Shown: positions 29,692-37,828 of the stretch, piece by piece
Layout: each line of letters begins with the position of its first letter
Numbering within the stretch: position 1 is the first letter of the stretch
Assembly: GCF_000154825.1 (NCBI RefSeq)
Contig: NZ_DS560015.1
Span: forward strand, 25,052 to 89,051
DNA length: 64,000 bases
Direction of reading: 5' to 3'
Source: Anaerofustis stercorihominis DSM 17244
GTDB lineage: Bacteria > Bacillota > Clostridia > Eubacteriales > Anaerofustaceae
Notes under the pieces: generated by a model
What the model was told of the DNA's origin: nothing
Databases searched by the model: none
What the model saw: only the letters and a program-made list of their open reading frames with translations
Translations under genes and position numbers: made by a program

Positions 29692-29913
29692 ATGCAAGCA
29701 TTAAATACTTCAAAATGCGGTTCTACCGTTAAAGTAAAAAAGCTGCACGGTGAGGGTGCGGTAAAAAGAAGAATGATGGATATGGGAATTACAAAAGGCA
29801 GTGAAATCTTTATTAGAAAAGTAGCTCCTTTGGGAGATCCTATAGAAGTTAAGGTAAGAGGTTATGAACTTAGTCTCAGAAAAGCTGATGCTAAGATGAT
29901 AGAAGTAGAATAA
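29692..29913 (+). CDS. feoA: FeoA family ferrous iron transport protein (second copy)
   Basis: 73 residues: KCGSTVKVKKLHGEGAVKRRMMDMGITKGSEIFIRKVAPLGDPIEVKVRGYELSLRKADAKMIEVE in overview, with the canonical RRMMDMGI and APLGDP(I/L) motifs of the FeoA SH3-like fold. It is closer to standard FeoA than the first copy. An AAGAAAGGAAAT site precedes ATG. It lies 86 nt before feoB and probably works with it at the membrane. Confidence 0.92.
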   Translation: MQALNTSKCGSTVKVKKLHGEGAVKRRMMDMGITKGSEIFIRKVAPLGDPIEVKVRGYELSLRKADAKMIEVE

Positions 29914-29957
29914 GGTTATTTAAGCAGAGTCAATCTCTGTTAATTTTCAAGCTATTG

Positions 29958-29973
29958 GTTAGCTATGACTAAC
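29958..29973 (+). promoter_or_regulatory. Inverted repeat ahead of feoB
   Basis: GTTAG-CTATGA-CTAAC, the same half-site as in the palindrome at the first feoA (GTTAG/CTAAC) but with a 6-nt centre. It may be a weaker operator for the same regulator; it lies 26 nt before the feoB start. Confidence 0.4.
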
Positions 29974-29999
29974 AATATCGATTAAGGAGAAATTAGGTT

Positions 30000-32150
30000 A
30001 TGATAAAATTAGCACTTGCAGGGAACCCTAACTCGGGGAAAACCACGTTATTTAATGATTTGACCGGAGCCAGCCAATATGTAGGCAACTGGCCGGGTGT
30101 AACGGTAGAAAAAAAAGAAGGCAGAGTTAAAGGAGATAGGGAAATTCATTTGGTGGATTTGCCGGGTATATATTCTCTTTCTCCGTATACTCTTGAGGAA
30201 GTTGTATCAAGAAATTTTTTACTAAATGAAAAGCCTGACGCAATAATAAATATCGTTGATGCTACAAATTTGGAAAGAAACTTGTATTTGACAACACAGC
30301 TTGTTGAACTTGGTATTCCAGTTATTATTGCTCTTAATATGATGGATATCATCAAGAAAAAGGGCGAAATAATAAATACTAAAAAGCTTGAAGAACAAAT
30401 AGGATGTAAAGTTGTTGAGATTTCGGCTCTAAAAGGAGAAGGAACAAAAAATCTTATTTCAGAGGCTAAAAAAGTTAGCTGTGAAAAGAAAAAGATAGAT
30501 ATTAAACATACTTTTGATTCAAAAGTAGAGAAATCATTGATTGAAATCGAAGAAATTATAAAGGGTAAAGTAAAAGAAGATTTACTTCATTGGTACAGCA
30601 TAAAGCTTTACGAAAGAGATGAAAAAGTTTTAGAAAAGATTTCTTTAAATAGAGAAGATAAAAAGAGTATTGAAACAATTATAGAAAAATCCGAAAAAGA
30701 ATTTGATGATGACAGTGAAAGCATCATAACAAACGAAAGATATACATATATCACAAGCATAATCGACAGTTGTTTCAAAAAGAGAAATAAATCTCTCATG
30801 AGTACCTCTGATAAAATCGACAGGATAGTTACAAACAGGATTTTAGCTATTCCTATATTTGCGATAGTTATGTATTTGGTTTACTACATTTCTATTTCAA
30901 CAATAGGTACAGCCGCAACTGACTGGGTAAATGATGTACTGTTCGGAGAAAACGGTATCCCCGGCGTAATAGGCAGTTTCCTTGTCAGTGTAGGAGCTGC
31001 GGAGTGGCTACAATCGCTGATACTTGACGGTATAGTAGCCGGAGTAGGGGCAGTACTCGGTTTCCTTCCTCAAATGTTGGTATTGTTCCTATGTCTGGCA
31101 ATTTTGGAAGACTGCGGATATATGGCTCGTGTAGCATTTATTATGGATAGGATATTTAGAAAGTTCGGGCTTTCGGGAAAATCTTTCATTCCTATGCTTA
31201 TCGGAACAGGCTGCGGAGTTCCCGGAGTTATGGCAAGCAGGACCATTGAAAACGAAAGAGACAGAAAAATTACCATAATGACTACTACTTTCGTACCTTG
31301 TTCTGCAAAACTTCCTATCATCGCTTTGATTGCAGGGGCATTATTCCCGGGAGCGACTTGGGTAGGTCCTTCGGCTTATTTCCTTGGTATTGCCGCAATA
31401 GTATGTTCAGGTATCATCCTTAAAAAGACGAGACGTTTTGCGGGCGACCCGGCTCCGTTTGTAATGGAACTTCCCGCATATCATATACCGGGTGCAAAAA
31501 GTGTACTTATCCATATGTGGGACAGAGCTAAATCTTTCGTTAAAAAAGCAGGAACGATCATTTTCCTTGCTTGTGCACTTATTTGGTTCCTTCAAAGTTT
31601 CGGCTTTGAAAACGGATCGTTCGGTATGGTCGAAATGGACAACAGTTTACTTAAATCCATCGGAAGTTTGATAGCTCCTTTATTTGCTCCTCTCGGATTT
31701 GGAGACTGGAAAGCTGCAGTTGCTACAGTAACGGGTTTGATTGCAAAAGAAAATGTCGTTGGTACTTTCGGTATACTATACGGATTTGCCGAAGTAGCAG
31801 AGGACGGAGCGGAAATTTGGGCTAATGTTGCCGCTGCATTTACACCACTTGCAGCATATGCATTCTTAGCATTCAATCTATTATCAGCTCCTTGCTTTGC
31901 CGCAATAGGTGCAATGCACAGAGAGTTCGGTAACGGAAAATGGACATTATTTGCTGTCGCTTATCAATGTTTGCTTGCTTACTGTACATCTTTATCAATA
32001 TATCAAATAGGTATGTTCGTGACTGGTCATGGATTTACGATACTTACCGCAGTAGCTTTCTTGGTTGTGATTGGTTTTATTTATCTCCTTGTCAGACCAT
32101 ACAAAGAAAAATATGATTTATCCGGAAAAGAGGCGCTTTTAAATGCTTAA
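30000..32150 (+). CDS. feoB: Ferrous iron transport protein B
   Basis: 716 residues. N-terminal G domain: GNPNSGKTTLFND (G1), VEKKEGR region with the switch threonine, VDLPGIYSL (G3), LNMMD (G4) and SALKGEG (G5); a helical GDI-like segment to about 280; then a long membrane domain with paired Gate motifs (GCGVPGVMASRTIEN and its repeat further on, SAPCFAAIGAM). It drives GTP-regulated Fe(II) uptake in the inner membrane. The ATG follows AAGGAG. It overlaps the next small gene by 8 nt. The tandem feoA-feoA-feoB order is frequent in Clostridia. Confidence 0.97.
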   Translation: MIKLALAGNPNSGKTTLFNDLTGASQYVGNWPGVTVEKKEGRVKGDREIHLVDLPGIYSLSPYTLEEVVSRNFLLNEKPDAIINIVDATNLERNLYLTTQLVELGIPVIIALNMMDIIKKKGEIINTKKLEEQIGCKVVEISALKGEGTKNLISEAKKVSCEKKKIDIKHTFDSKVEKSLIEIEEIIKGKVKEDLLHWYSIKLYERDEKVLEKISLNREDKKSIETIIEKSEKEFDDDSESIITNERYTYITSIIDSCFKKRNKSLMSTSDKIDRIVTNRILAIPIFAIVMYLVYYISISTIGTAATDWVNDVLFGENGIPGVIGSFLVSVGAAEWLQSLILDGIVAGVGAVLGFLPQMLVLFLCLAILEDCGYMARVAFIMDRIFRKFGLSGKSFIPMLIGTGCGVPGVMASRTIENERDRKITIMTTTFVPCSAKLPIIALIAGALFPGATWVGPSAYFLGIAAIVCSGIILKKTRRFAGDPAPFVMELPAYHIPGAKSVLIHMWDRAKSFVKKAGTIIFLACALIWFLQSFGFENGSFGMVEMDNSLLKSIGSLIAPLFAPLGFGDWKAAVATVTGLIAKENVVGTFGILYGFAEVAEDGAEIWANVAAAFTPLAAYAFLAFNLLSAPCFAAIGAMHREFGNGKWTLFAVAYQCLLAYCTSLSIYQIGMFVTGHGFTILTAVAFLVVIGFIYLLVRPYKEKYDLSGKEALLNA

Positions 32151-32319
32151 CTTTATTATAAATAATATAGCAACTATAATAATAACATTGATACTTTTAG
32201 CGTTTGGATATGTTGCTGTAAAATCGTTGTTTAAGAGTCATAAGAACGGAAGCAGTATCGGCTGCGGAAATGACTGCAGTCACTGCGGACATTGTGCGGG
32301 TATACAAGATAAAAAATAA
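32143..32319 (+). CDS. FeoB-associated Cys-rich membrane protein
   Basis: 58 residues, start ATG at 32143 overlapping the feoB stop by 8 nt. One N-terminal membrane helix (MLNFIINNIATIIITLILLA, then FGYVAV) is followed by a cytosolic basic stretch and four closely spaced cysteines in GCGNDCSHCGHCAG. This is the FeoB-associated Cys-rich family, thought to receive or gate iron at FeoB. It uses the terminator that closes the feo operon. The gene is too short for most ORF filters. Confidence 0.88.
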   Translation: MLNFIINNIATIIITLILLAFGYVAVKSLFKSHKNGSSIGCGNDCSHCGHCAGIQDKK

Positions 32320-32326
32320 TTAAATG

Positions 32327-32364
32327 AAAACAGACTGTTCTGATAATCAGTCTGTTTTCTTGTT
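32327..32364 (+). terminator. Terminator of the feo operon
   Basis: AAAACAGACTG / CAGTCTGTTTT, a perfect 11-bp stem with a 10-nt loop and following T-rich tract, 7 nt after the stop codon of the Cys-rich gene. Confidence 0.85.
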
Positions 32365-32366
32365 TT

Positions 32367-32880
32367 AGGAGAGCAAAATAAAAAATTTAAAATATATAAG
32401 GTTATAAGTTGTATAAACTAAACGATGCAAATTTTTCCGTAAATGGGGATTTGACTTTATTATAAGCCCTTAGATAGTTTATAAGTATATGTTTCTTGAT
32501 TTTATATTTTTGTTTGATGAGATAATTGAAGTCAGTAAAAAATCAGAGGATATAAATATTTGAAATTTAAATGATATGAACTGAATGGTTACAGATTTTT
32601 ATATGTAGGTCTTGTTTTTCGTTTTTAATATTATATTTACAATTAATAATATTGCCTTTAAATAAAGTTGATTAATTTTAAGGTGTTTATATTTATTTTT
32701 TCATTCTCTGATATGTTATAAATTATGCAGTATGTATTTTATGTCTTTATACACCGTTAAAAAATATATTTTAGTAAAATAAAATAACAAATATAAATAA
32801 GTATTCATATGATAGTATTGTTTAAATTATTAAAAATACTATGATTTATTTCAACTAAATCAATTGAATAAAACACTTTA
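32367..32880. other. Gene-free AT-rich interval
   Basis: About 510 bases between the feo terminator and an orphan terminator hairpin. No convincing ORF, repeat, tRNA or riboswitch seen on either strand. Confidence 0.5.
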
Positions 32881-32892
32881 ATATAATATCAT

Positions 32893-32923
32893 AAAGAGGA
32901 AGAAATGATCTTCCTCTTTTTTT
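32893..32923 (+). terminator. Orphan terminator hairpin
   Basis: AAAGAGGAAG / CTTCCTCTTT, a perfect 10-bp stem with a 7-nt loop and a T-run (to 32923). No ORF ends before it. It lies upstream of the fur-family promoter, so it may end an unseen short transcript from the interval above or insulate the next operon. Confidence 0.7.
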
Positions 32924-32937
32924 AATAATAAGAATGA

Positions 32938-32966
32938 TTGCTATTTTAAACGTTTTACAATATAAT
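32938..32966 (+). promoter_or_regulatory. Promoter of the Fur-family gene
   Basis: TTGCTA (32938-32943), 17-bp spacer, TATAAT (32961-32966). The start codon is 15 nt beyond the -10 box, so the leader is very short. Confidence 0.75.
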
Positions 32967-32980
32967 GGGAGTACAGAATA

Positions 32981-33379
32981 ATGGAAAATACAAGAAATAC
33001 GATTCAGAAAAAAATAATATTTAATACATTAAAATCTATGAAGGAACATCCTTCCGCACAGGAAGTATATGAAAAGGTTCATGAAAAACATTCTACAATA
33101 AGCAGAGCAACCGTGTTCAGGGTGTTGAATAATCTAGCCTCTTTAGGGCATTTAAATCGTCTTAGAATGCCTGATATGCCCGATTTGTACGATTATAAAA
33201 CGACCGGGCATTATCATATTAAATGCAGAGAATGCAATGATATAAAAAATGTGGAAGTGGAGTTTCTAAATGATATAGATAAAGAAGTCGAAAATGACAG
33301 CGGGTATAAAATATTAAATCATAATCTTGTATTCGAGGGTATTTGCCCAACTTGTCAAAAAGATATGGATAAAAAATAA
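32981..33379 (+). CDS. Fur family regulator, PerR-like
   Basis: 132 residues. Winged helix with HPSAQEVYEKVHEKHSTISRATVFRVLNNLASLGHLNRLRMPDMPDLYDY, then the metal-sensing GHYHIKCRECNDI and a second CxxC in GICPTCQKD for structural zinc. The short N-terminus and DLYDYKTTGHYH resemble PerR, which senses peroxide through iron-catalysed histidine oxidation, more than Fur. It is followed after 15 nt by a rubredoxin-like flavoprotein, a typical oxygen-defence setting in anaerobes. Exact sensor type is inferred. Confidence 0.85.
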   Translation: MENTRNTIQKKIIFNTLKSMKEHPSAQEVYEKVHEKHSTISRATVFRVLNNLASLGHLNRLRMPDMPDLYDYKTTGHYHIKCRECNDIKNVEVEFLNDIDKEVENDSGYKILNHNLVFEGICPTCQKDMDKK

Positions 33380-33394
33380 TAGAGGAGGCTTATC

Positions 33395-34804
33395 ATGGTT
33401 TATAAATGCAGTGTTTGCGGTTATATTTACGATGAAGAAAAAGAAGGTAAACCCTTTAGTGAATTAAAGGAATGTCCTGTTTGTAAACATCCTGCAAGCG
33501 TATTTGTTAAGGTCGAAGAAAAGTTAAATAAAAAAGAAGTAAAAGAAGAAAATAAAAAACAAGATAATGTAAAAAGTGACTCTCTTGAATACGAAAGTGA
33601 CTATAGAAGAATTGACGAAACTTGTCGTTATATGACTCAAATTCACGAAATGGCAGTGAGCGGTAAACCTATTATCGAAGCTATGGGAACGAAAATGAGT
33701 ATGCCGGGCTTTGATGATATTTTGTTTTTGGGTGCTCAGCTTAATCCCATGCCTTTGGATGAACATGCGTTTGTCAGAACTACTACTGTAATAGGTAAAA
33801 ATGCAAAGAGACCTATGATTTTGAATAATCCTGTGTATATATCTCATATGTCCTTTGGAGCACTGTCAAAGGAAATCAAAGTTTCTCTTTCCAAAGGAAG
33901 TGCAATGGCGGGAAGTGCGATGTGTTCCGGCGAAGGCGGGATTTTAAAAGAAGAAATGGAAGCGGCAAATAAGTATATTTTTGAATATGTTCCAAATAAA
34001 TATAGTGTGACCGATGAAAATTTAAAAAATGCAGATGCGATCGAAATAAAAATAGGACAGGGAACAAAACCCGGAATGGGAGGTCATCTTCCGGGAGGAA
34101 AAGTAACTCCAGAAATTGCCAAGGTAAGAAACAAACCTCTCGGTAAAGATATAATAAGCCCTTCCAAACTTGAAGGGATAAACACAAAAGAAGATTTGAA
34201 AAATCTTGTTGATGAACTTAGAGAAAGGTCTGACGGAAGACCTATAGGTATAAAAATTGCAGCGGGAAGAATTGAAAGAGATTTGGAGTACATAGTTTAT
34301 GCGGGAGCAGATTTTGTCACTATTGACGGAAGAGGCGGTGCAACAGGCGCAAGTCCCAGAATAATAAGAGATTCTACAAGTGTTCCTACTGTCTATGCTT
34401 TATATAGGGCAAGAAAATATCTTGACAGCGTTAAGTCCGATATGGAGCTTGTCATTACCGGAGGACTTAGAGTATCATCCGATTTTGCAAAAGCTATTGC
34501 AATGGGTGCGGATGCGGTTGCCATTGCTTCTGCGGGATTAATGGCTGCTGCATGTCAGCAGTATAGGATATGCGGAAGCGGAAATTGTCCTCTCGGTATT
34601 GCTACCCAAGACCCTGAGCTTAGAAAAAGACTTAAAATAGATAAAAGCAGCAAGAGAGTTGCTAATTTCTTAAACTGTTCTTTGGAAGAAATAAAGACTT
34701 TTTCAAGGATAACGGGACATGATGATATTCATGATATGAACGTAGATGATTTATGTACCATAAACAGAGAAATCTCTGAATTCACAAACATACCTCACGC
34801 ATAA
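33395..34804 (+). CDS. Rubredoxin-like domain fused to a glutamate-synthase-like FMN domain
   Basis: 469 residues. Residues 1-40 are a rubredoxin-type zinc ribbon/iron site: CSVCGYIYDEEKEG then CPVCKHP, two CxxC knuckles. After a charged linker, residues 70 to the end are a glutamate-synthase central FMN/3Fe-4S domain: YISHMSFGALSKEIK, GEGGILKEEME, KIGQGTKPGMGGHLPG, GKIAAG-type GIKIAAGRIERD, DGRGGATGASP, and CRICGSGNCPLGIATQ-like cysteines (reading QYRICGSGNCPLGI). No glutaminase domain is present, so it is a stand-alone ferredoxin/rubredoxin-fed flavoprotein rather than a full GOGAT. A redox role with the neighbouring PerR-like regulator is likely. Confidence 0.9.
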   Translation: MVYKCSVCGYIYDEEKEGKPFSELKECPVCKHPASVFVKVEEKLNKKEVKEENKKQDNVKSDSLEYESDYRRIDETCRYMTQIHEMAVSGKPIIEAMGTKMSMPGFDDILFLGAQLNPMPLDEHAFVRTTTVIGKNAKRPMILNNPVYISHMSFGALSKEIKVSLSKGSAMAGSAMCSGEGGILKEEMEAANKYIFEYVPNKYSVTDENLKNADAIEIKIGQGTKPGMGGHLPGGKVTPEIAKVRNKPLGKDIISPSKLEGINTKEDLKNLVDELRERSDGRPIGIKIAAGRIERDLEYIVYAGADFVTIDGRGGATGASPRIIRDSTSVPTVYALYRARKYLDSVKSDMELVITGGLRVSSDFAKAIAMGADAVAIASAGLMAAACQQYRICGSGNCPLGIATQDPELRKRLKIDKSSKRVANFLNCSLEEIKTFSRITGHDDIHDMNVDDLCTINREISEFTNIPHA

Positions 34805-34829
34805 CTAAATATTTTTTTAGGGAGATATT

Positions 34830-35585
34830 ATGAACCTTGTCATTATAACCGCTATTGGTGTCGGCGGTGCGACAGTAGTCGGAGCTTTAATAGGATTTTT
34901 ATTTAAAGTTATTTCACATAAATTCAGTGATGTCGTTCTCGGTTTTGCCGCAGGGATAATGCTTGCGGCAAGTATGATAGGACTTATTATTCCTTCTATA
35001 GAAAGCGGCGGAAAACATGGCATATGGATAAGTGTACTCGGGATTCTTATCGGCGCATTATTTTTGGATTTTGCAGATAAAATAACACCTCATCTGCATA
35101 GGCTCACCGGAATGGACAGAGAAAAACATAGTTCGAATGCAAAGATAAATAAAGTAATGTTATTCGTGCTTGCCATTGCCATTCATAATCTTCCCGAAGG
35201 AATGGCTGCGGGAGTTGGTTTCGGAAGTGATAATATAAGCAGTGCGATGATAGTTGCTATTGGTATAGCTCTTCAAAATATACCCGAGGGTATGGTCATA
35301 ATATCTCCGATGTTATTAAGTGGTGTTAGTAAAAAAAGAACGCTTGTTATTGCATCTTTGACGGGAGTCATAGAAGTTGTTGGAACTTTTATAGGCTATT
35401 TCCTTGCCGATATATCAGGTACGGTTCTTCCGTTTTTGCTTGCATTTGCTGGCGGAACAATGCTTTATATAATCAGTGATGAAATGATACCGGAAACACA
35501 TTCTCATGGATTTGAAAAATATGCTACTTATTCTCTGCTCGTTGGATTTATAGTTATGTTGATAATGGATTTTTATATATCTTAA
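34830..35585 (+). CDS. ZIP family metal transporter
   Basis: 251 residues with about eight membrane helices: an N-terminal GVGGATVVGALIGFLF, the conserved HNLPEGMAAGVGF (helix IV) and a second NIPEGMVI (helix V), both carrying the metal-binding His/Asn/Glu of ZIP proteins, and a His-rich loop near HLHRL. It imports divalent metal (zinc, manganese or iron) into the cytosol. GuaB-type of ZIP (ZupT/GufA group) is suggested by NLPEGMAAGVGFG. It starts 25 nt after the flavoprotein, probably co-transcribed, consistent with metal/oxidative control. Confidence 0.92.
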   Translation: MNLVIITAIGVGGATVVGALIGFLFKVISHKFSDVVLGFAAGIMLAASMIGLIIPSIESGGKHGIWISVLGILIGALFLDFADKITPHLHRLTGMDREKHSSNAKINKVMLFVLAIAIHNLPEGMAAGVGFGSDNISSAMIVAIGIALQNIPEGMVIISPMLLSGVSKKRTLVIASLTGVIEVVGTFIGYFLADISGTVLPFLLAFAGGTMLYIISDEMIPETHSHGFEKYATYSLLVGFIVMLIMDFYIS

Positions 35586-35592
35586 AAATGAA

Positions 35593-35624
35593 AAAAAGGA
35601 CAAATTTTTATTTGTTCTTTTTTT
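35593..35624 (+). terminator. Terminator after the ZIP gene
   Basis: AAAAAGGACAAA / TTTGTTCTTTTT with one wobble pair, a 6-nt loop and a T-run. Confidence 0.82.
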
Positions 35625-35775
35625 ATGTGATAATACAGTGAAGATTTTTAAGCTTTTTTATTGTTTACTTTTCAAAAATTAGTTCATAAAGGTTTAATGC
35701 CAATTCATACCTCCTTCATAGGTTTTTCACATATCAAGCATATACTTTATTTAAAGAAACGAGGAGGACATAATA

Positions 35776-36924
35776 ATGGATAATAATATAGATAATGTAA
35801 ATAAATCAGATAAAAAGAGAAGGACCGCGATTTTTGCTTTGATAGTAGCGGCTATGATGATAACTTCCACAGTGCTCGGCTTTGTAGGAGGATTTGCGGC
35901 AAATAAATTTTTAGGATCCAATAAAGCCGATGGAGTTACATCCACAAGTATCCCCGTAGCTTCAACAACTTCATCGGAAAGCGGGAATATGAATGTTTCA
36001 AATGTAGTTAAATCCGTTAAAAACAGCGTTGTTTCCATAGAGTGTGAAAGCCAAAGTCAGGCTCAAATAAATCCTTTATACGATAGCGGAAGTTCAACTT
36101 CCAAATCGGCAGGAAGCGGCGTTATAGTTACGACAGACGGATATATAGTTACAAATAATCACGTTGTTGACGGAGCAGATAAGATAACCGTTAAGACTGC
36201 CGATGAAAAAAGCTACACCGCAAAACTCGTAGGTGTTGACAGCGAAACAGATATAGCTGTAATAAAGATCGAAGCCAAAGGTCTTAAGAGTGCTTCTTTC
36301 GGAAAATCATCAACACTTGAAGTAGGCGATGAAATTGTTGCAATAGGTAATCCTTTGGGTGAGCTTTCCGGTACAGTAACAAATGGTATCGTTTCTGCAC
36401 TTAGCAGGGAAGTAACAATTGAAAACGAAACGATGAATCTTATTCAAACAAATGCTTCTATTAATGCAGGAAACTCAGGTGGAGGACTATTCGATAAGAA
36501 CGGATTGTTAGTTGGGGTTGTAAATGCGAAAGCTGCGGGAAATAATGTAGAGGGTATCGGTTTTGCAATTCCTATCGATACTGCTAAAAATGTAATTGAA
36601 CAGATAATGGATTATGGATATGTAAAAGGAAGAGTTACAAGCGGACTTACACTTATAGATATTTTAGATGAAAATACTGCAAGACAATATAGTGTAAACG
36701 AACTTGGGGTTTATATTTACAGTGTAGCTGAAGGTTCAAATGCCGAAAAAGCAGGTTTAAAATCAGGCTATATCGTTAAATCCGTAAACGGGACTAAAGT
36801 TGAAAGTGCAAGCGACTTTAAAGCAGTGATTAAAAAATTAAAAGTCGGAGATAAAATAAAAGTAACTGTATCGAACGGTATGAGTGAAGGTAGTGTTGAA
36901 TACAAATTAAGTGAAAAAAAGTAG
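35776..36924 (+). CDS. HtrA/DegP-like membrane-anchored serine protease
   Basis: 382 residues. A cytosolic N-terminal stretch, one membrane helix (about 16-40, AIFALIVAAMMITSTVLGF), then a trypsin-like domain outside the membrane with His in TNNHVVDGAD, Asp in ETDIAVIKIE and Ser in NAGNSGGGLF, and one PDZ domain (about 285-375). It degrades or refolds misfolded exported proteins. GGAGG precedes the start. A two-component system follows, as in many CssRS/HtrA arrangements, so regulation by it is plausible. Confidence 0.95.
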   Translation: MDNNIDNVNKSDKKRRTAIFALIVAAMMITSTVLGFVGGFAANKFLGSNKADGVTSTSIPVASTTSSESGNMNVSNVVKSVKNSVVSIECESQSQAQINPLYDSGSSTSKSAGSGVIVTTDGYIVTNNHVVDGADKITVKTADEKSYTAKLVGVDSETDIAVIKIEAKGLKSASFGKSSTLEVGDEIVAIGNPLGELSGTVTNGIVSALSREVTIENETMNLIQTNASINAGNSGGGLFDKNGLLVGVVNAKAAGNNVEGIGFAIPIDTAKNVIEQIMDYGYVKGRVTSGLTLIDILDENTARQYSVNELGVYIYSVAEGSNAEKAGLKSGYIVKSVNGTKVESASDFKAVIKKLKVGDKIKVTVSNGMSEGSVEYKLSEKK

Positions 36925-36945
36925 TATAATAAAACAGGAACAATT

Positions 36946-37126
36946 CAAAAGTGTTTCACACAAAATACACAAACTTTTGGTAATATTACGTTGTAAGCAA
37001 AATGCTTATGGATAGTGAGTTGTACTTGTACAACGAACAATTCCCTCTTTTAAAAATATGTAATCTAATATTACCGGTGCCAAGGCACCGGTAATATTAG
37101 TATATGGGATAAATTTGTGGTATAAT
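36946..37126 (+). promoter_or_regulatory. Cluster of inverted repeats ahead of the two-component operon
   Basis: Four stems in order: CAAAAGT/ACTTTTG (36946-36979), the self-complementary GTAATATTAC and TAAGC/GCTTA (about 36980-37010), GTTGTAC-TT-GTACAAC (37019-37034), and a perfect 17-bp repeat CTAATATTACCGGTGCC / GGCACCGGTAATATTAG with a 2-nt centre (37065-37100). None has a U-run, so none looks like a terminator. A good -10 box TATAAT is at 37121-37126 but the -35 position (37098-37103) reads TAGTAT, right at the edge of the large palindrome, suggesting an activator- or repressor-controlled promoter for the response regulator. Confidence 0.6.
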
Positions 37127-37147
37127 ATATAAAAATAGGAGGTAATT

Positions 37148-37828
37148 ATGCCAAGAATATTAATAGTTGATGATGAACCTAAAATTGCAGAACTTATAAA
37201 TAAATATGCTACTTTTGAAGGTTATGATACAGTGGAAGTCAATGACGGGATGAAAGCCATTGAAATATGTAAGGTCGAAGATTTCGATATTATAGTCATG
37301 GATATTATGATGCCGGAATTAGACGGATTTTCCGCTGTAAGAGAAATAAGAAAGACTAAAGATACTCCTGTTATTATGTTATCCGCAAGAGGAGAAGAAT
37401 ATGACAGGATACATGGATTTGAAGTAGGTGCCGATGATTATGTTGTAAAACCTTTTTCTCCTAAAGAGCTTATGATGAGAGTAGAGGCAATACTTAAAAG
37501 GACTCAAAATAAATCGGATAAAGAAAAAGAAAATATAATAAATATCGATGGGATTAATATAGATCTTGCCGCAAGGATTTTAAGAATAGATGGTAAGGTT
37601 GTAAGTTTAACTCCAAAAGAATATGACTTGCTGACATTTTTAATAGAAAATCAGGGGATAGCCTTATCCAGAGAAAAAATTATTTCAACAGTTTGGGGAT
37701 ATGATTATTACGGAGATGACAGAACATTGGATACTCATATCAAACTACTCAGAAAAAATTTAGGTCCTTATTCAAATAGGATCGTTACTCTAAGAGGAGT
37801 AGGTTATAGATTTGAAAAAGAAGACTGA
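37148..37828 (+). CDS. OmpR/PhoB family response regulator
   Basis: 226 residues. Receiver domain 1-120: acidic pair DDEP at 8-11, phospho-acceptor Asp in DIIVMDIMMPELDG, Thr/Ser in VIMLSARG and the KPFSPKEL lysine; then a winged-helix DNA-binding domain (about 130-226) with LTPKEYDLLTFLIENQGIALSREKII and RTLDTHIKLLRKNL. Cytosolic regulator. It overlaps the histidine kinase gene by 17 nt, so the two are translated together. Its own promoter may bear the inverted repeats just upstream. Confidence 0.96.
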   Translation: MPRILIVDDEPKIAELINKYATFEGYDTVEVNDGMKAIEICKVEDFDIIVMDIMMPELDGFSAVREIRKTKDTPVIMLSARGEEYDRIHGFEVGADDYVVKPFSPKELMMRVEAILKRTQNKSDKEKENIINIDGINIDLAARILRIDGKVVSLTPKEYDLLTFLIENQGIALSREKIISTVWGYDYYGDDRTLDTHIKLLRKNLGPYSNRIVTLRGVGYRFEKED

